From Njordibacter sp028825405 (GTDB lineage Bacteria > Pseudomonadota > Gammaproteobacteria > Pseudomonadales > Balneatricaceae), in assembly GCF_047730065.1 (NCBI RefSeq), contig NZ_CP159829.1:1426001-1490000 (forward strand): a stretch of DNA of 64,000 nt. Reading direction: 5' to 3'. The notes beneath the pieces were generated by a model. The model ran no database searches, was not told where the DNA came from, and saw only the letters and a list, made by a program, of their open reading frames with translations. Every line of letters begins with the position of its first letter. Within the stretch, counting starts at the first letter, position 1. This document shows positions 54,735-63,586 of this stretch, one piece after another. Made by a program: the position numbers and the translations under genes.

Positions 54735-55583
54735 TCAACCCGCTCTTTTAGAATAGGCATCAAGGAAATCAGCTGCAGCAGCGCTGCCGCCAGAGAAGGA
54801 CTTCATTGCTTCCTCATGTAACAGGGTCATGACCTCAGTTTTGATGTCATTCGCTTGTTTAAGATCTGCCATTGCTTCTATGTTTCTTGGCCGGGGGATA
54901 TCAATTTCAATGACTGATCGGGTCGATGTAGGTAAGTTAGTCATGATCAAAAGACGATCCGCAAGAAAAATAGCCTCATCTATGTCGGTTGTGACAAAGA
55001 AGTTAGTATTACGGTCTTCTTCATACAGAGCAGCATAATATTCCCACATCAATTCTTTAGACATATGGTCTAGCCCACGAAATGGCTCGTCCAAGATCAT
55101 TACTTCAGGCTTATTAATCATCGCGCGGGCGAGTTCAGCACGACGTTGCATGCCACCTGATAATTGAGCTGGGTATTTATCTCTAAAGGCTTCTAGTCCA
55201 ACTTTTTTAAGCAAAAACTCGGCTTGAGCCTCAGACGCATCCGCATCTTCGCCACGCGCACGTGGACCGTACATAACATTATCCCACGTTGTCATCCATG
55301 GAAATAAAGCCGATTCCTGAAACAACACTAAGCGATCTTTTCCAGGTCCCTCTATTGGCCGACCACCAATAGTGATTGAACCTGATGTAGGTTGATCAAA
55401 ACCAGCAATGAGCTGTATTAAAGAACTCTTTCCACAGCCAGAAGGGCCAATCATTACCGTTAGCTTGCCACTTTCTATGGTAAAGGAGCAGTCTTTAATC
55501 ACTTCTTTCGCAAAAGGACCTGCACCAAATGTTTTACTCACATTTGTGGCAATAATTTCGTTACTTTTTTTAATTGTTGACAT
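54735..55583 (-). CDS. ABC ATPase with altered H-loop, methanesulfonate-type importer
   Basis: This 282-residue ATPase is of the nitrate/sulfonate/taurine group. Walker A GPSGCGKSS (46-54), canonical signature LSGGM (141-145) and Walker B VMILDEP (161-167) are present. The switch histidine is missing: the motif reads FFVTTDIDEA with Thr199 where His is expected. The partner ATPase at 56483-57334 has the opposite defect. This suggests the two form a heterodimer. It is the fourth transporter component after the two permeases and the other ATPase. Confidence 0.9.
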   Translation of the reverse strand: MSTIKKSNEIIATNVSKTFGAGPFAKEVIKDCSFTIESGKLTVMIGPSGCGKSSLIQLIAGFDQPTSGSITIGGRPIEGPGKDRLVLFQESALFPWMTTWDNVMYGPRARGEDADASEAQAEFLLKKVGLEAFRDKYPAQLSGGMQRRAELARAMINKPEVMILDEPFRGLDHMSKELMWEYYAALYEEDRNTNFFVTTDIDEAIFLADRLLIMTNLPTSTRSVIEIDIPRPRNIEAMADLKQANDIKTEVMTLLHEEAMKSFSGGSAAAADFLDAYSKRAG

Positions 55584-55656
55584 AAATAATTCCAGAATCT
55601 CGACTCAAGATTAAATAATCTTTCATATTAGGTTTGAGTTTAGTTTTTTTAACTAC

Positions 55657-56478
55657 TTATCGTGTTTTCAACCAAGGGGTAAAACGCCCACCTAGTTTTC
55701 TTAATAACTCGCTACTAATATAACCTGCGATGCCGATGCTGATCATGCCAACAATAATTTGCTCGTAAGAACCACCAACATAGGAACTCCAAATGAAGAA
55801 GCCAAGGCCACCGCTTGCGCCACCACCTGCCCCTCCACCAGAGATCATTTCTGCTGCCACAACCACTTCCCAGGTAATACCCATTCCCACAGCTGAACCC
55901 ACTACAATTGAGGGTAGCGTTGCAGGTAAAACTATACGTCTAAAAATATCCCTCTGGGTAGCGCCCATAGACTGCGCAGCCTGCAAATATTGACGGTTGA
56001 TCGAACTAGCACCGCCCAATACATTAATTACTATGGTATAGAAGGCACCAAGAAAGGTGACAAAGGCAATCGACATTTCTTGCGTAGGCCAAAATATAAT
56101 CGACGCAGGCACCCAAGCGAGTGGTGGAATTGGACGTAAAATCTCAAACGAAGGAAAAGCAATGCCATAGAATGTTCTATTAATTGCCATATACAATCCA
56201 AGAGGAATACCCACAATCATTGCCACTATAAAGCCGGTAAAAACTCGTAAAAAGCTCATATACCAGCTCTGCCAGTAACTAGGCTCCATAAATAAGCCTG
56301 TCCAACTGGCTAACACATCACTAGGTGGAGGTATTAAACCTACAAAGGGCATACGCCAGCCAATTAGATCTAAGGACCTCGATCCAAATTCCCATATGGC
56401 GATAAAAATAACGATAGCAATTACGCCTCTAAGAGCAGCACGTCCTGAAAGCTTACTTAAAAATTTATTAATAGTCAT
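55657..56478 (-). CDS. ABC permease, methanesulfonate-type importer (second)
   Basis: This permease has about 273 residues, beginning MTINKFLSKL at 56478; an upstream in-frame extension overlaps the previous gene. It belongs to the SsuC/TauC/NrtB family, with hydrophobic helices and an EAA loop (QAAQSMGATQRDIFRRIVLP). A Gly-rich stretch ISGGGAGGGASGGLGFF near residue 215 is unusual for the family. It is paired with the permease at 57338. Confidence 0.88.
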   Translation of the reverse strand: MTINKFLSKLSGRAALRGVIAIVIFIAIWEFGSRSLDLIGWRMPFVGLIPPPSDVLASWTGLFMEPSYWQSWYMSFLRVFTGFIVAMIVGIPLGLYMAINRTFYGIAFPSFEILRPIPPLAWVPASIIFWPTQEMSIAFVTFLGAFYTIVINVLGGASSINRQYLQAAQSMGATQRDIFRRIVLPATLPSIVVGSAVGMGITWEVVVAAEMISGGGAGGGASGGLGFFIWSSYVGGSYEQIIVGMISIGIAGYISSELLRKLGGRFTPWLKTR

Positions 56479-56482
56479 TGTT

Positions 56483-57334
56483 TTAACCTTCTTTCTCACC
56501 AGCTTCAAAAGCCTTCCGAGCCTCTTCGTTAACCACGCCTTTGGCTTCATTCATGATTTCACGGAAGCGCGGGCTTGTGAGCACGCTATAATCTCGAGGA
56601 TGTGGAATATCCACTTCAACAATTTTCTTTGGCTTGCACGGACGCGAAGACATAATGATCAATCTATGTCCTAGAAAAATAGCCTCTTCCAAATCATGGG
56701 TGATGAAGAAGATAGTCACTTTATTCTTGTAATAAATATCTAACAGTGCTTCGTGCATAACTGACTTGGTTAACGAATCTAAGGCACGATAGGGCTCATC
56801 GAACAACAATACCTTTGGCTCGTTCATCAACGCTCGAACAATTTCGACGCGACGCCTTAGGCCAGATGAAACTTCTCCAGGGTATGAGTCCTCAGTCCCT
56901 TCCAAGCCCGCATCAACCATCATTCTTCGGGCCTTATCATAAATTTCAGCTTTACTCAGCTTGCCTTCCATCATGGGTCCAAAGGCAATATTGTCCAGAT
57001 TAGTTTTCCATGGGAATAATGCACCATTTTGAAACACTACAATCCTGTCTGAGCCAGGCTCAGCTTTTTCCTTGCCTGGACCACACAAAACCTCATCATC
57101 TAAATAGATATGACCTGAAGTTAAGCCATGAAAGCCTGCAATGGTATTCAGCAACGTGGTTTTGCCACAGCCTGATGGACCAACAATCATGCAGATCTCA
57201 CCAGCTGGGATATCAATAGAGCAATGATCCACAGCCATCACTGCGGCTCCATCTGGATCATAAACCTTAACTACATCTTCGATTCGAATCGCACCCTTGG
57301 TCGGCATTGAATCGTTTTTTTCTAAAGTACTCAT
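56483..57334 (-). CDS. ABC ATPase with degenerate signature, methanesulfonate-type importer
   Basis: This 283-residue ATPase has Walker A GPSGCGKTT (52-60), Walker B VLLFDEP and an intact H-loop His213 in FFITHDLEEA. The signature motif reads VSSGL (155-159) instead of LSGGQ/M, losing the second position of the Gly pair. It sits 3 bp after the first permease and 4 bp before the second, so all four genes are one operon. Confidence 0.9.
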   Translation of the reverse strand: MSTLEKNDSMPTKGAIRIEDVVKVYDPDGAAVMAVDHCSIDIPAGEICMIVGPSGCGKTTLLNTIAGFHGLTSGHIYLDDEVLCGPGKEKAEPGSDRIVVFQNGALFPWKTNLDNIAFGPMMEGKLSKAEIYDKARRMMVDAGLEGTEDSYPGEVSSGLRRRVEIVRALMNEPKVLLFDEPYRALDSLTKSVMHEALLDIYYKNKVTIFFITHDLEEAIFLGHRLIIMSSRPCKPKKIVEVDIPHPRDYSVLTSPRFREIMNEAKGVVNEEARKAFEAGEKEG

Positions 57335-57337
57335 TTA

Positions 57338-58189
57338 TTAATCTCCACCTAGTGCAAGTTCACGCACTCTCCATTGCATCATATAATCACCCGCCACACG
57401 TACTAAAGCACTAGTTATGTAACCAAATAAACCCAACGTAATCATACCAATGATGATTTGTGAGTATTGGACCATTATGTAAGCGGTATTTATTATGTAT
57501 CCCAAGCCATATTGGCCAGAAACCATTTCTCCTGCCACCAGTGAGAACCAAGCCACACCGATAGAGATTTGCAGTCCAGTAAATATGTAGGGCATCGCAC
57601 CAGGGACTACAACGTGAACAAAGGTTTGCCAGCGGCTTGCACCTAAGCAGTAGGCTGCCCTGCTGTATTCCTCATCAATAGATTCTACTCCCAACATTGT
57701 ATTCAACGTTGTGGCAAAAAATGAGGCCAAGAAGGTCAGGAAAATGACGGGGGTTTCAGAACCACTAAACATAATAATTGCTAATGGAACCCATGCAAGC
57801 ACTGGAATTGGGCGCAAGAGCTCAAACAGTGGAAAGATATATTCTCTTAACTTTTGCGACCAGCCTAAAAATAGTCCGAGAGGGACCCCTAACGCTGTTG
57901 CGAGGCAAAACGCATAGGCAATACGGCGAAGACTAATACCAATGTGTTTATAGTATTCGGGGGTGTAAACAGACAGACCGTAGTAAGGGTCCTTACTAAA
58001 CCACTCTTCAAGCACTTCTGTTAGCGCAGGCATGTCTTGAAAACGAGGTAATTTCCATACTTCTACTGAAAAATACCAAAATGAAAGAACAAAACCAAAA
58101 CCAATAAACATCAGATAAGGTTTTGGGCTTTTTAACCAAGATGAAATACGATACATCGTCAAGTTCATTGTCGTGTTAGATTGACTCAT
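57338..58189 (-). CDS. ABC permease, methanesulfonate-type importer (first)
   Basis: This 283-residue permease is of the SsuC/TauC/NrtB family, with a TM segment near residue 30, an EAA loop (RAAYCLGASRWQTFVHVVVP) and a C-terminal TM pair. It is the first gene after the binding protein, separated from it by 270 bp that contain a stable hairpin. Nitrate or taurine uptake is possible from family alone; the adjacent msm genes point to methanesulfonate. Confidence 0.88.
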   Translation of the reverse strand: MSQSNTTMNLTMYRISSWLKSPKPYLMFIGFGFVLSFWYFSVEVWKLPRFQDMPALTEVLEEWFSKDPYYGLSVYTPEYYKHIGISLRRIAYAFCLATALGVPLGLFLGWSQKLREYIFPLFELLRPIPVLAWVPLAIIMFSGSETPVIFLTFLASFFATTLNTMLGVESIDEEYSRAAYCLGASRWQTFVHVVVPGAMPYIFTGLQISIGVAWFSLVAGEMVSGQYGLGYIINTAYIMVQYSQIIIGMITLGLFGYITSALVRVAGDYMMQWRVRELALGGD

Positions 58190-58335
58190 ATTATCCAGCT
58201 CAAAATAAATAGGTTAATCCTTGACAGACCCTAGGAGTGTCTTTTCAGGGATAAAATTAGTTCGACGTACGACCCATCACTAAAAATGATATTCATTAGC
58301 TTTATTTGGTGTGTACTTCGAAGATCAGTATATAT

Positions 58336-58361
58336 ATTGCTCCCACTAGATAGTGGGAGCA
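58336..58361 (-). promoter_or_regulatory. Long hairpin between binding protein and permease genes
   Basis: A perfect 12-bp stem (TTGCTCCCACTA and TAGTGGGAGCAA) with a 2-nt loop sits in the 270-bp gap. On the minus strand it is followed by ATATATAT, not a T-run, so it is probably an mRNA-stabilising or partial-termination element that keeps the binding protein more abundant than the permeases. Confidence 0.7.
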
Positions 58362-58459
58362 ACAATGCAGTAAATGGGGCTTCAAACAATGGCGTTTTAA
58401 TAACCACGTTTAAGGAACATGTTAAAGCCCCATAAATGACTACTCTCACTCACACTAGT

Positions 58460-59602
58460 TTAGCCAGGGAAAGCTGAATCAGGTAGAGCCATCATTTTAC
58501 CAACAGGTGCAGTTAATCCGCGCTCTTTCAAAATTTCTTCTGTAAAGCGTGTCTCGATTGCATCGTCACGTAAAGTGTCGACCTTGATCGTCTTGATGGA
58601 ATGTAAGAAAGTAGTCGCCGTAGTAATCAAAGCGAGCGCCTTTGGCGTAATAGCAAAGGCCATTTCGTTTCGAACGTCTGTACCACCTTGGGCTTTTGGC
58701 GTACTTCCTACCATTGCCTTCCAAAGTACAAATTCATCAAAGCCCGTAGTTTGCTCAGCAGCCATCTTCACAATGGCCATGTTGTTGGCTGGGTCAGACA
58801 TAAACAATTGAGCGTCAAGCTCAGCGTTCAACCACGCTTTTACAACATCAGGACGCTGATCAATTAAGTCGCCGCGCATATCGATGAAACCACCATCGTT
58901 CTCGTCAACAGAGGCGCCTGTTGCCACTTTGCGTGCTAGACCTTCCTCTACAAGACGAGAAGCTGTTGGCTCCCAGATTGCTGCAGCATCAAGCTTACCA
59001 GCTCGGAATCCACTGGTGATCACTTCGATATTTTGGTTTAGATATTCAGCTGGCTGGATGTTTTTCTTTTCAAACACAGCCAGAGCAAATCGGTCTGTAC
59101 ATGCACCCTTGGGAACAGCAACAGTTTTGCCATCCATCCATTGGATTGCTTCATCTGAGTTTGCAAATTCAGGGGCATCTGTTCTAACCAGCATGTTATT
59201 ACACTGGTCCATCGCTAGCCCTGCTGTTGCTACAATCCGAACATCCGCTACACGTTCCTTAGTGGTCGCCACAATTGCAGGCATGTCACCCATGTAACCA
59301 ATGTGCTGCTTGCCAGCTAACATGGCGTTTACAATAACACCACCTGCCAAACCTATTTGGAACTCTACAGTAGAACCTTTTGGTAAGTACTTTTCATAAA
59401 ACTTCATGCCCTTCATAACTACACCGGACCAGGCCTCAGTGTAATATGGCTGATAACCGACAACTAGGTCGATAGGCTCTCCTACATTACCAAAGTCAAT
59501 TTCTGCGGCATTTGCAGTGTTTACTGAACCTGCGACAGCTAGGCCCATTACCAGCATTGCAGTAGTTAGCTTATTTTGAATATTGCGAACCTGAGTTCTC
59601 AT
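58460..59602 (-). CDS. msmE: Periplasmic methanesulfonate-binding protein (MsmE-like)
   Basis: This 380-residue protein has a signal peptide cut near residue 32 (VNTANA/AEI). It belongs to the SsuA/TauA/NrtA solute-binding family (VVGYQPYYTEAWSG, SGFRAGKLDAAAIWEPTASR). Family alone would allow nitrate, taurine or sulfonates. The msmDCBA genes immediately upstream on the same strand make methanesulfonate the best guess. A good GGAGAG ribosome site precedes the ATG. Confidence 0.75.
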   Translation of the reverse strand: MRTQVRNIQNKLTTAMLVMGLAVAGSVNTANAAEIDFGNVGEPIDLVVGYQPYYTEAWSGVVMKGMKFYEKYLPKGSTVEFQIGLAGGVIVNAMLAGKQHIGYMGDMPAIVATTKERVADVRIVATAGLAMDQCNNMLVRTDAPEFANSDEAIQWMDGKTVAVPKGACTDRFALAVFEKKNIQPAEYLNQNIEVITSGFRAGKLDAAAIWEPTASRLVEEGLARKVATGASVDENDGGFIDMRGDLIDQRPDVVKAWLNAELDAQLFMSDPANNMAIVKMAAEQTTGFDEFVLWKAMVGSTPKAQGGTDVRNEMAFAITPKALALITTATTFLHSIKTIKVDTLRDDAIETRFTEEILKERGLTAPVGKMMALPDSAFPG

Positions 59603-60156
59603 AATTCTCTCCAGATTAGTTATTTTTTTTATTAAATCCTTATATCAATCCAATACCTTCACAAAACCTTCCGCACCAGATCGTTCTTCATTTTTAAACC
59701 ATTGAAACTTAATTGTAAATACTTTAATTTCAATTAAGCCATTGATTAAACCTATCATGTAGGTCGGACACAAATAAAAACCTTTCGCTCTCAGACAAAC
59801 AAGATGTTGTTAATCAACAAAAACCGCTTGAATCAATCCCACTTTCTACCCAAATGACAAGTGATTTTAGCGTTTAAAAAAAAGTTTTAGAGTAATTAAC
59901 CCATTTAAATTGAATATGTTAGCTTCATTTTGAAGCAATAAATTAACTCTCAATAAACGGTTAAAGATTTAACCTAATGTAGGATTAAGTGATTTATTTA
60001 TTTTGCCTATTTAATATATTTGATCATTTTTAAAACATTAAAGGGATCAATTCATGATGCCCTTCAATTTTTAAACAATTCAACGAATCTAAAGGGCGAT
60101 CTAAGTCCAGCTGCATGATTGCCTGCTTGGACGATTAGTCAATCACTTGCACAGAA
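59603..60156. other. AT-rich intergenic region upstream of msmE
   Basis: These 554 bp have no supported gene and must carry the msmE-operon promoter. A short inverted repeat, GCTTCA-TTT-TGAAGC (59932-59946), and several TTTAAA/TTAACC-rich segments are visible. I could not assign a regulator site, nor a clear terminator for msmD. Confidence 0.6.
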
Positions 60157-61200
60157 CTAATTAAACTTGTCATAACGTATCCCGTCTGCAGGGATTTTAG
60201 AATCAAGTACTAGAGGTCTTATTAAGGCATCTACCATTGGTGCTGGACCAGCCAGATAATGTATCGTGCCCTCTCCACCCTCTTCCACAGCTGGTAACGC
60301 TATTTCATGAACCATTCCAAACGAGTAATTAATACCATCGGCACCAACTAACTGCTCCTCGGTCGGTGGTTCAATAGAAAAGGCTATATTTATTGAAATA
60401 TTGTTTGGAAATTTTGCTTTTACAGCCCGCAGCCTGTCAGCAAAAAACATGTCCTCAGGAGTCCGAACTCCAAAATATAAACTCGCCCGGTGGTTTTTAA
60501 AGTGATCGGCCTGGCTGCCATGTTCTAGAATCGACATTAACCCAGCAATGCCCGAACCTCCAGCAATCATGAATAGGTCCTTGGACTCATCTGGGTGAAA
60601 CGTTGCGCGACCCAATGGCCCAAAGACTTTTATTTCCTCATTTGAGCGGTCAGACTCAAACACCCAGTCCGACAGTTTCCCACCAGGAAACTGCTTAATT
60701 ATGAATTCAAGCTTATCTGAACTCGGAGCATAGTTAACCATCGAGTAGGCTCTGAAGCCTTCTACTCCTGGCACCTGTAAAACAAAAAATTGACCCGCAT
60801 GAAATGTTATTTCTTCAGGCAGCCTAACTTCAAACCTCAAAACATCCCTGGTCAATTTTTCATATTGAGTTATCATCCCTAAATGATGATCTGGAATTAA
60901 GTCATCCTCACGAAAGGCCTTAATTTTTGATGGGACAGTCAAGTTACAATTGGTTTGAGCGACACACTGACACATAAGCATTTCGCGCTTTGCAGCCTTG
61001 AAATTCTCTTTACCTGGTGCTTCTGGCCATCCCTCGTCAATGTCCCCTTCGTTCACCCTAGCCTTACAGGAGCCACATGTTCCAGAAGCACACTCAAATG
61101 GCAAAGGCACCCCTGCTCGCAAGCCTGCATGGAGGATCTTTTCCCCTGCATTAGCTTCAAAACGGTAGGTTTTAGACTTCTTTTCAATCTCTATTAACAT
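60157..61200 (-). CDS. msmD: Methanesulfonate monooxygenase reductase (MsmD-like)
   Basis: This 347-residue electron-transfer flavoprotein has an N-terminal plant-type 2Fe-2S ferredoxin domain with Cys37, Cys42, Cys45 and Cys77 (ECASGTCGSC, LMCQC). The FAD domain has RAYSMVNY, and the NAD domain has IAGGSGIAGLMSIL and GPAPMVDAL. It passes electrons from NADH to the Rieske ferredoxin. It is the last gene of the msmABCD order, 98 bp after msmC. Confidence 0.85.
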   Translation of the reverse strand: MLIEIEKKSKTYRFEANAGEKILHAGLRAGVPLPFECASGTCGSCKARVNEGDIDEGWPEAPGKENFKAAKREMLMCQCVAQTNCNLTVPSKIKAFREDDLIPDHHLGMITQYEKLTRDVLRFEVRLPEEITFHAGQFFVLQVPGVEGFRAYSMVNYAPSSDKLEFIIKQFPGGKLSDWVFESDRSNEEIKVFGPLGRATFHPDESKDLFMIAGGSGIAGLMSILEHGSQADHFKNHRASLYFGVRTPEDMFFADRLRAVKAKFPNNISINIAFSIEPPTEEQLVGADGINYSFGMVHEIALPAVEEGGEGTIHYLAGPAPMVDALIRPLVLDSKIPADGIRYDKFN

Positions 61201-61298
61201 AGCTTCACTCCGGTCAACAGTGCCTATTGAAATCGGGCTCTATCCATTAACTTGTTCTTATTATTGGTACTGGCAGTGCGATCCACTGCAAGCCCCCT

Positions 61299-61646
61299 TT
61301 AGTCATCATCATCGTCATCGAAGTCATACTCGAGCTCTTCATCAATGAAAACCATGACCTGTCCGTCTTCCTCTTTCGTGTCATATATAAGCAAAGGCTT
61401 CTCAGCAGGTCCCAAAGGCTCACCTGTTTTCATATCCCATTGCCAAAGATGCCGGTCACAGGTCATTACATTATTGGCACAAATTCCAGAGCCTTCTAAA
61501 TACTGTTCCATGTGGGGACAAACGGGCGGATAGGCTCTAAAACCGTCCCCAACATTGACAAGAATAATTTCTACACCATCGATGGTGCACTCTTTTATTT
61601 TATCTTGCTTCACATCGCCCGCGGGGCAGGCTGCTTTCCAGCTCAT
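61299..61646 (-). CDS. msmC: Rieske ferredoxin (MsmC-like)
   Basis: This 115-residue soluble Rieske protein has ligands Cys43/His45 in VCPHMEQYL and Cys63/His66 in TCDRHLWQW, 17 residues apart, the normal spacing. It shuttles electrons from the reductase to the oxygenase. It ends in a striking acidic tail (EYDFDDDDDD) not needed for the fold. It lies 27 bp after msmB. Confidence 0.85.
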   Translation of the reverse strand: MSWKAACPAGDVKQDKIKECTIDGVEIILVNVGDGFRAYPPVCPHMEQYLEGSGICANNVMTCDRHLWQWDMKTGEPLGPAEKPLLIYDTKEEDGQVMVFIDEELEYDFDDDDDD

Positions 61647-61673
61647 AATTTTACTTCCTGATTAGGGTGGGAA

Positions 61674-62183
61674 TTAGATTGGCCAGTGCGTGCCTTTATC
61701 TAGGCGGCGCGTATCCAAGCGAACTTCCCGATCCTCAAATTTAATACTGTCTTTATCAATAACAAATTTGTCATTGTATCTGCCTACTAGAAACACGCTT
61801 GTTGTTCCAGCATCAACATGGGAGTTTACTCCATCTAGCTGTGTCTGGTGCACTACCAGTGAACTTATCGCAGTAGCAGATTTTCCATCCTCCGCCACAT
61901 CTACCCTATACACAGTGCAATGGCGCCTTAAAGGAGACTGATCACTATTATGCTTGTTCAAAAGTTTCGTAATTGATTCCATGTATTCCTTATCACCACC
62001 GTGATACTTAATATCTGCCTGGACTTCTGGACTATAGGCTTTAATGGCGTAATTGAAATTTTCTGAGCAGTTATCGTGCCACTCCTCCCACTGGTAGTCA
62101 TCTAGATGGATACATGTATTATAGATTAGCTCTCTTATTTTTTGTTGTATTTCGTTATTACTTGCAGCCATGGAGACCTCCAA
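61674..62183 (-). CDS. msmB: Methanesulfonate monooxygenase small subunit (MsmB-like)
   Basis: This 169-residue protein has the ring-hydroxylating-dioxygenase beta-subunit fold (NTF2-like): helical N-terminus LIYNTCIHLDDYQWEEW, then HCTVYRVDVAEDGKSATAIS and the C-terminal FEDREVRLDTRRLDKGTHWPI region. The beta subunit gives structure and shape to the active site. It lies 73 bp after msmA and 27 bp before msmC. Confidence 0.85.
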   Translation of the reverse strand: MEVSMAASNNEIQQKIRELIYNTCIHLDDYQWEEWHDNCSENFNYAIKAYSPEVQADIKYHGGDKEYMESITKLLNKHNSDQSPLRRHCTVYRVDVAEDGKSATAISSLVVHQTQLDGVNSHVDAGTTSVFLVGRYNDKFVIDKDSIKFEDREVRLDTRRLDKGTHWPI

Positions 62184-62256
62184 AAACTTATTTTATTTTC
62201 AAAAAAATGGCAGGGTAGCTATTTGCTTACCTGCCAATTTCTCCCTAGTTAGCCAT

Positions 62257-63540
62257 CTACTCTGCGGCAGCAGCAGCCTCTCGCTGAGCAACTTGTTCCT
62301 TGAACTCAGGATATGGCTTAAACTTTTGCATTGGGTCACTTGGATTCCGATCTAGCAACTTACCCCACTCTTCATAATAATGGCGCATACCATTCTCATC
62401 ATGGATCGTTTCATTTTCATGGCGCCCGTGGAGAATTTTACGACTTTCTGCCAGCGGGTGCATAGACGCACCTTGGCCAGTCACAGCCAAGAGATCTTCG
62501 TGCAAGTTACGTCCGAACGGACCCCAAATGGAATTATGGTGGTCAATCCGAGTTTGGCGATCTTTCTTAGAGTCACTGGCAAGGCCAAGGCCCCGGAACT
62601 CAATCATGACGGAATTGGGACCCAGTGGTGTCATTAAGTCGCACCGCAAGGCTGAACCGCGCAGGTTAAAGTTCACTCCAGGAAACATGTCTATCATGTA
62701 CCAGTGATTGGGTGGCAGATGAGGGAAGGAAAGCTCCTCCCGTCCGTGAGATCCCTCGTAGTTTTCGTACTGAACTTCAAAACTGCCCACGTTAATGTGG
62801 CCACCATCAAAACCATTATTCTTACGCGCAAAATAGGCATCGTTGAAACCGGTGATCCGATTATGATAATGCAGGTAATCATGATAGAACTCACAGTTTG
62901 TGTCATGCCACAGTTTATAATTGCAGGGAATGATTGCCTTATGATAGTGAAAGACCTCCAACGGCTCCTCAGATAAAGAGGGAAGCAGCACGTCAAGCGA
63001 ACCTTTAGCAAATTCTGCAACTGTCACGCCAATGTCATCGTTTAGACTCACCCAGACAAACCCACCAAAGTAAACTTCACACTTTAGCTCACGTAAGCCT
63101 ACCTGATCTTCATTTAAACGGTCTTGGTAGCCCGCCTCTTTGCGTGAGATGTTCACACATTTGCCTTTCATATCGAAACTCCATGCATGGAACATGCATG
63201 TCATTGTCTTAGGTGTGCCTGAAGGTGTTCCTTTTTTGTAATTACCAGAAGGCCGTCGCTCAATCATGTTGCCCCTGTGAGGACACACATTTAGGAATGC
63301 TCGTACCACCATGTCTTTGCCACGCACAACAATAACAGGCTCGCGCGCGATGGTCATGGTGCGAAAAGAGTACGCCTCTTTAAGCTCCGATTCATGACAA
63401 ACAGGGATCCAGGTCTTCTTCCAGATCTTGTTCAGCTCGTCTTCAAAAATTTGCTCGTCTGAATAAATTCTACTATCTACCCACTCACCACGCTGCAAGT
63501 CAGGAGTAGCATTCCATTGGGTATGATTTCTTGATGACAT
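62257..63540 (-). CDS. msmA: Methanesulfonate monooxygenase large subunit (MsmA-like)
   Basis: This 427-residue Rieske oxygenase has ligands Cys86/His88 in NVCPHRGN and Cys115/His118 in TCMFHAWSF. The gap between the two pairs is 26 residues instead of the usual 15-17, a feature I recall as unique to MsmA. The mononuclear-iron region reads CEFYHDYLHYHNR (res. 216-228), with His220, His224 and His226. HEDLLAV near residue 347 would carry the Asp ligand. It oxidises methanesulfonate to formaldehyde and sulfite. GAGG precedes the ATG by 7 nt. Confidence 0.85.
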   Translation of the reverse strand: MSSRNHTQWNATPDLQRGEWVDSRIYSDEQIFEDELNKIWKKTWIPVCHESELKEAYSFRTMTIAREPVIVVRGKDMVVRAFLNVCPHRGNMIERRPSGNYKKGTPSGTPKTMTCMFHAWSFDMKGKCVNISRKEAGYQDRLNEDQVGLRELKCEVYFGGFVWVSLNDDIGVTVAEFAKGSLDVLLPSLSEEPLEVFHYHKAIIPCNYKLWHDTNCEFYHDYLHYHNRITGFNDAYFARKNNGFDGGHINVGSFEVQYENYEGSHGREELSFPHLPPNHWYMIDMFPGVNFNLRGSALRCDLMTPLGPNSVMIEFRGLGLASDSKKDRQTRIDHHNSIWGPFGRNLHEDLLAVTGQGASMHPLAESRKILHGRHENETIHDENGMRHYYEEWGKLLDRNPSDPMQKFKPYPEFKEQVAQREAAAAAE

Positions 63541-63586
63541 AATGTTACCTCACCGGTAAGTTAAAAAAAATTTGACTTAGATAACC

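Noticed and set aside
58231..58449. 72-residue minus-strand ORF in the msmE-permease gap
   Set aside because: It runs through the perfect hairpin, has no ribosome site and no recognisable pattern.
58460..59602. Nitrate or taurine transport as the importer function
   Set aside because: The family covers these substrates, but no nitrate reductase or taurine dioxygenase is present; msm genes adjoin.
62257..63540. Aromatic-ring dioxygenase annotation
   Set aside because: The fold is shared, but the 26-residue Rieske spacing and the transporter context favour methanesulfonate monooxygenase.
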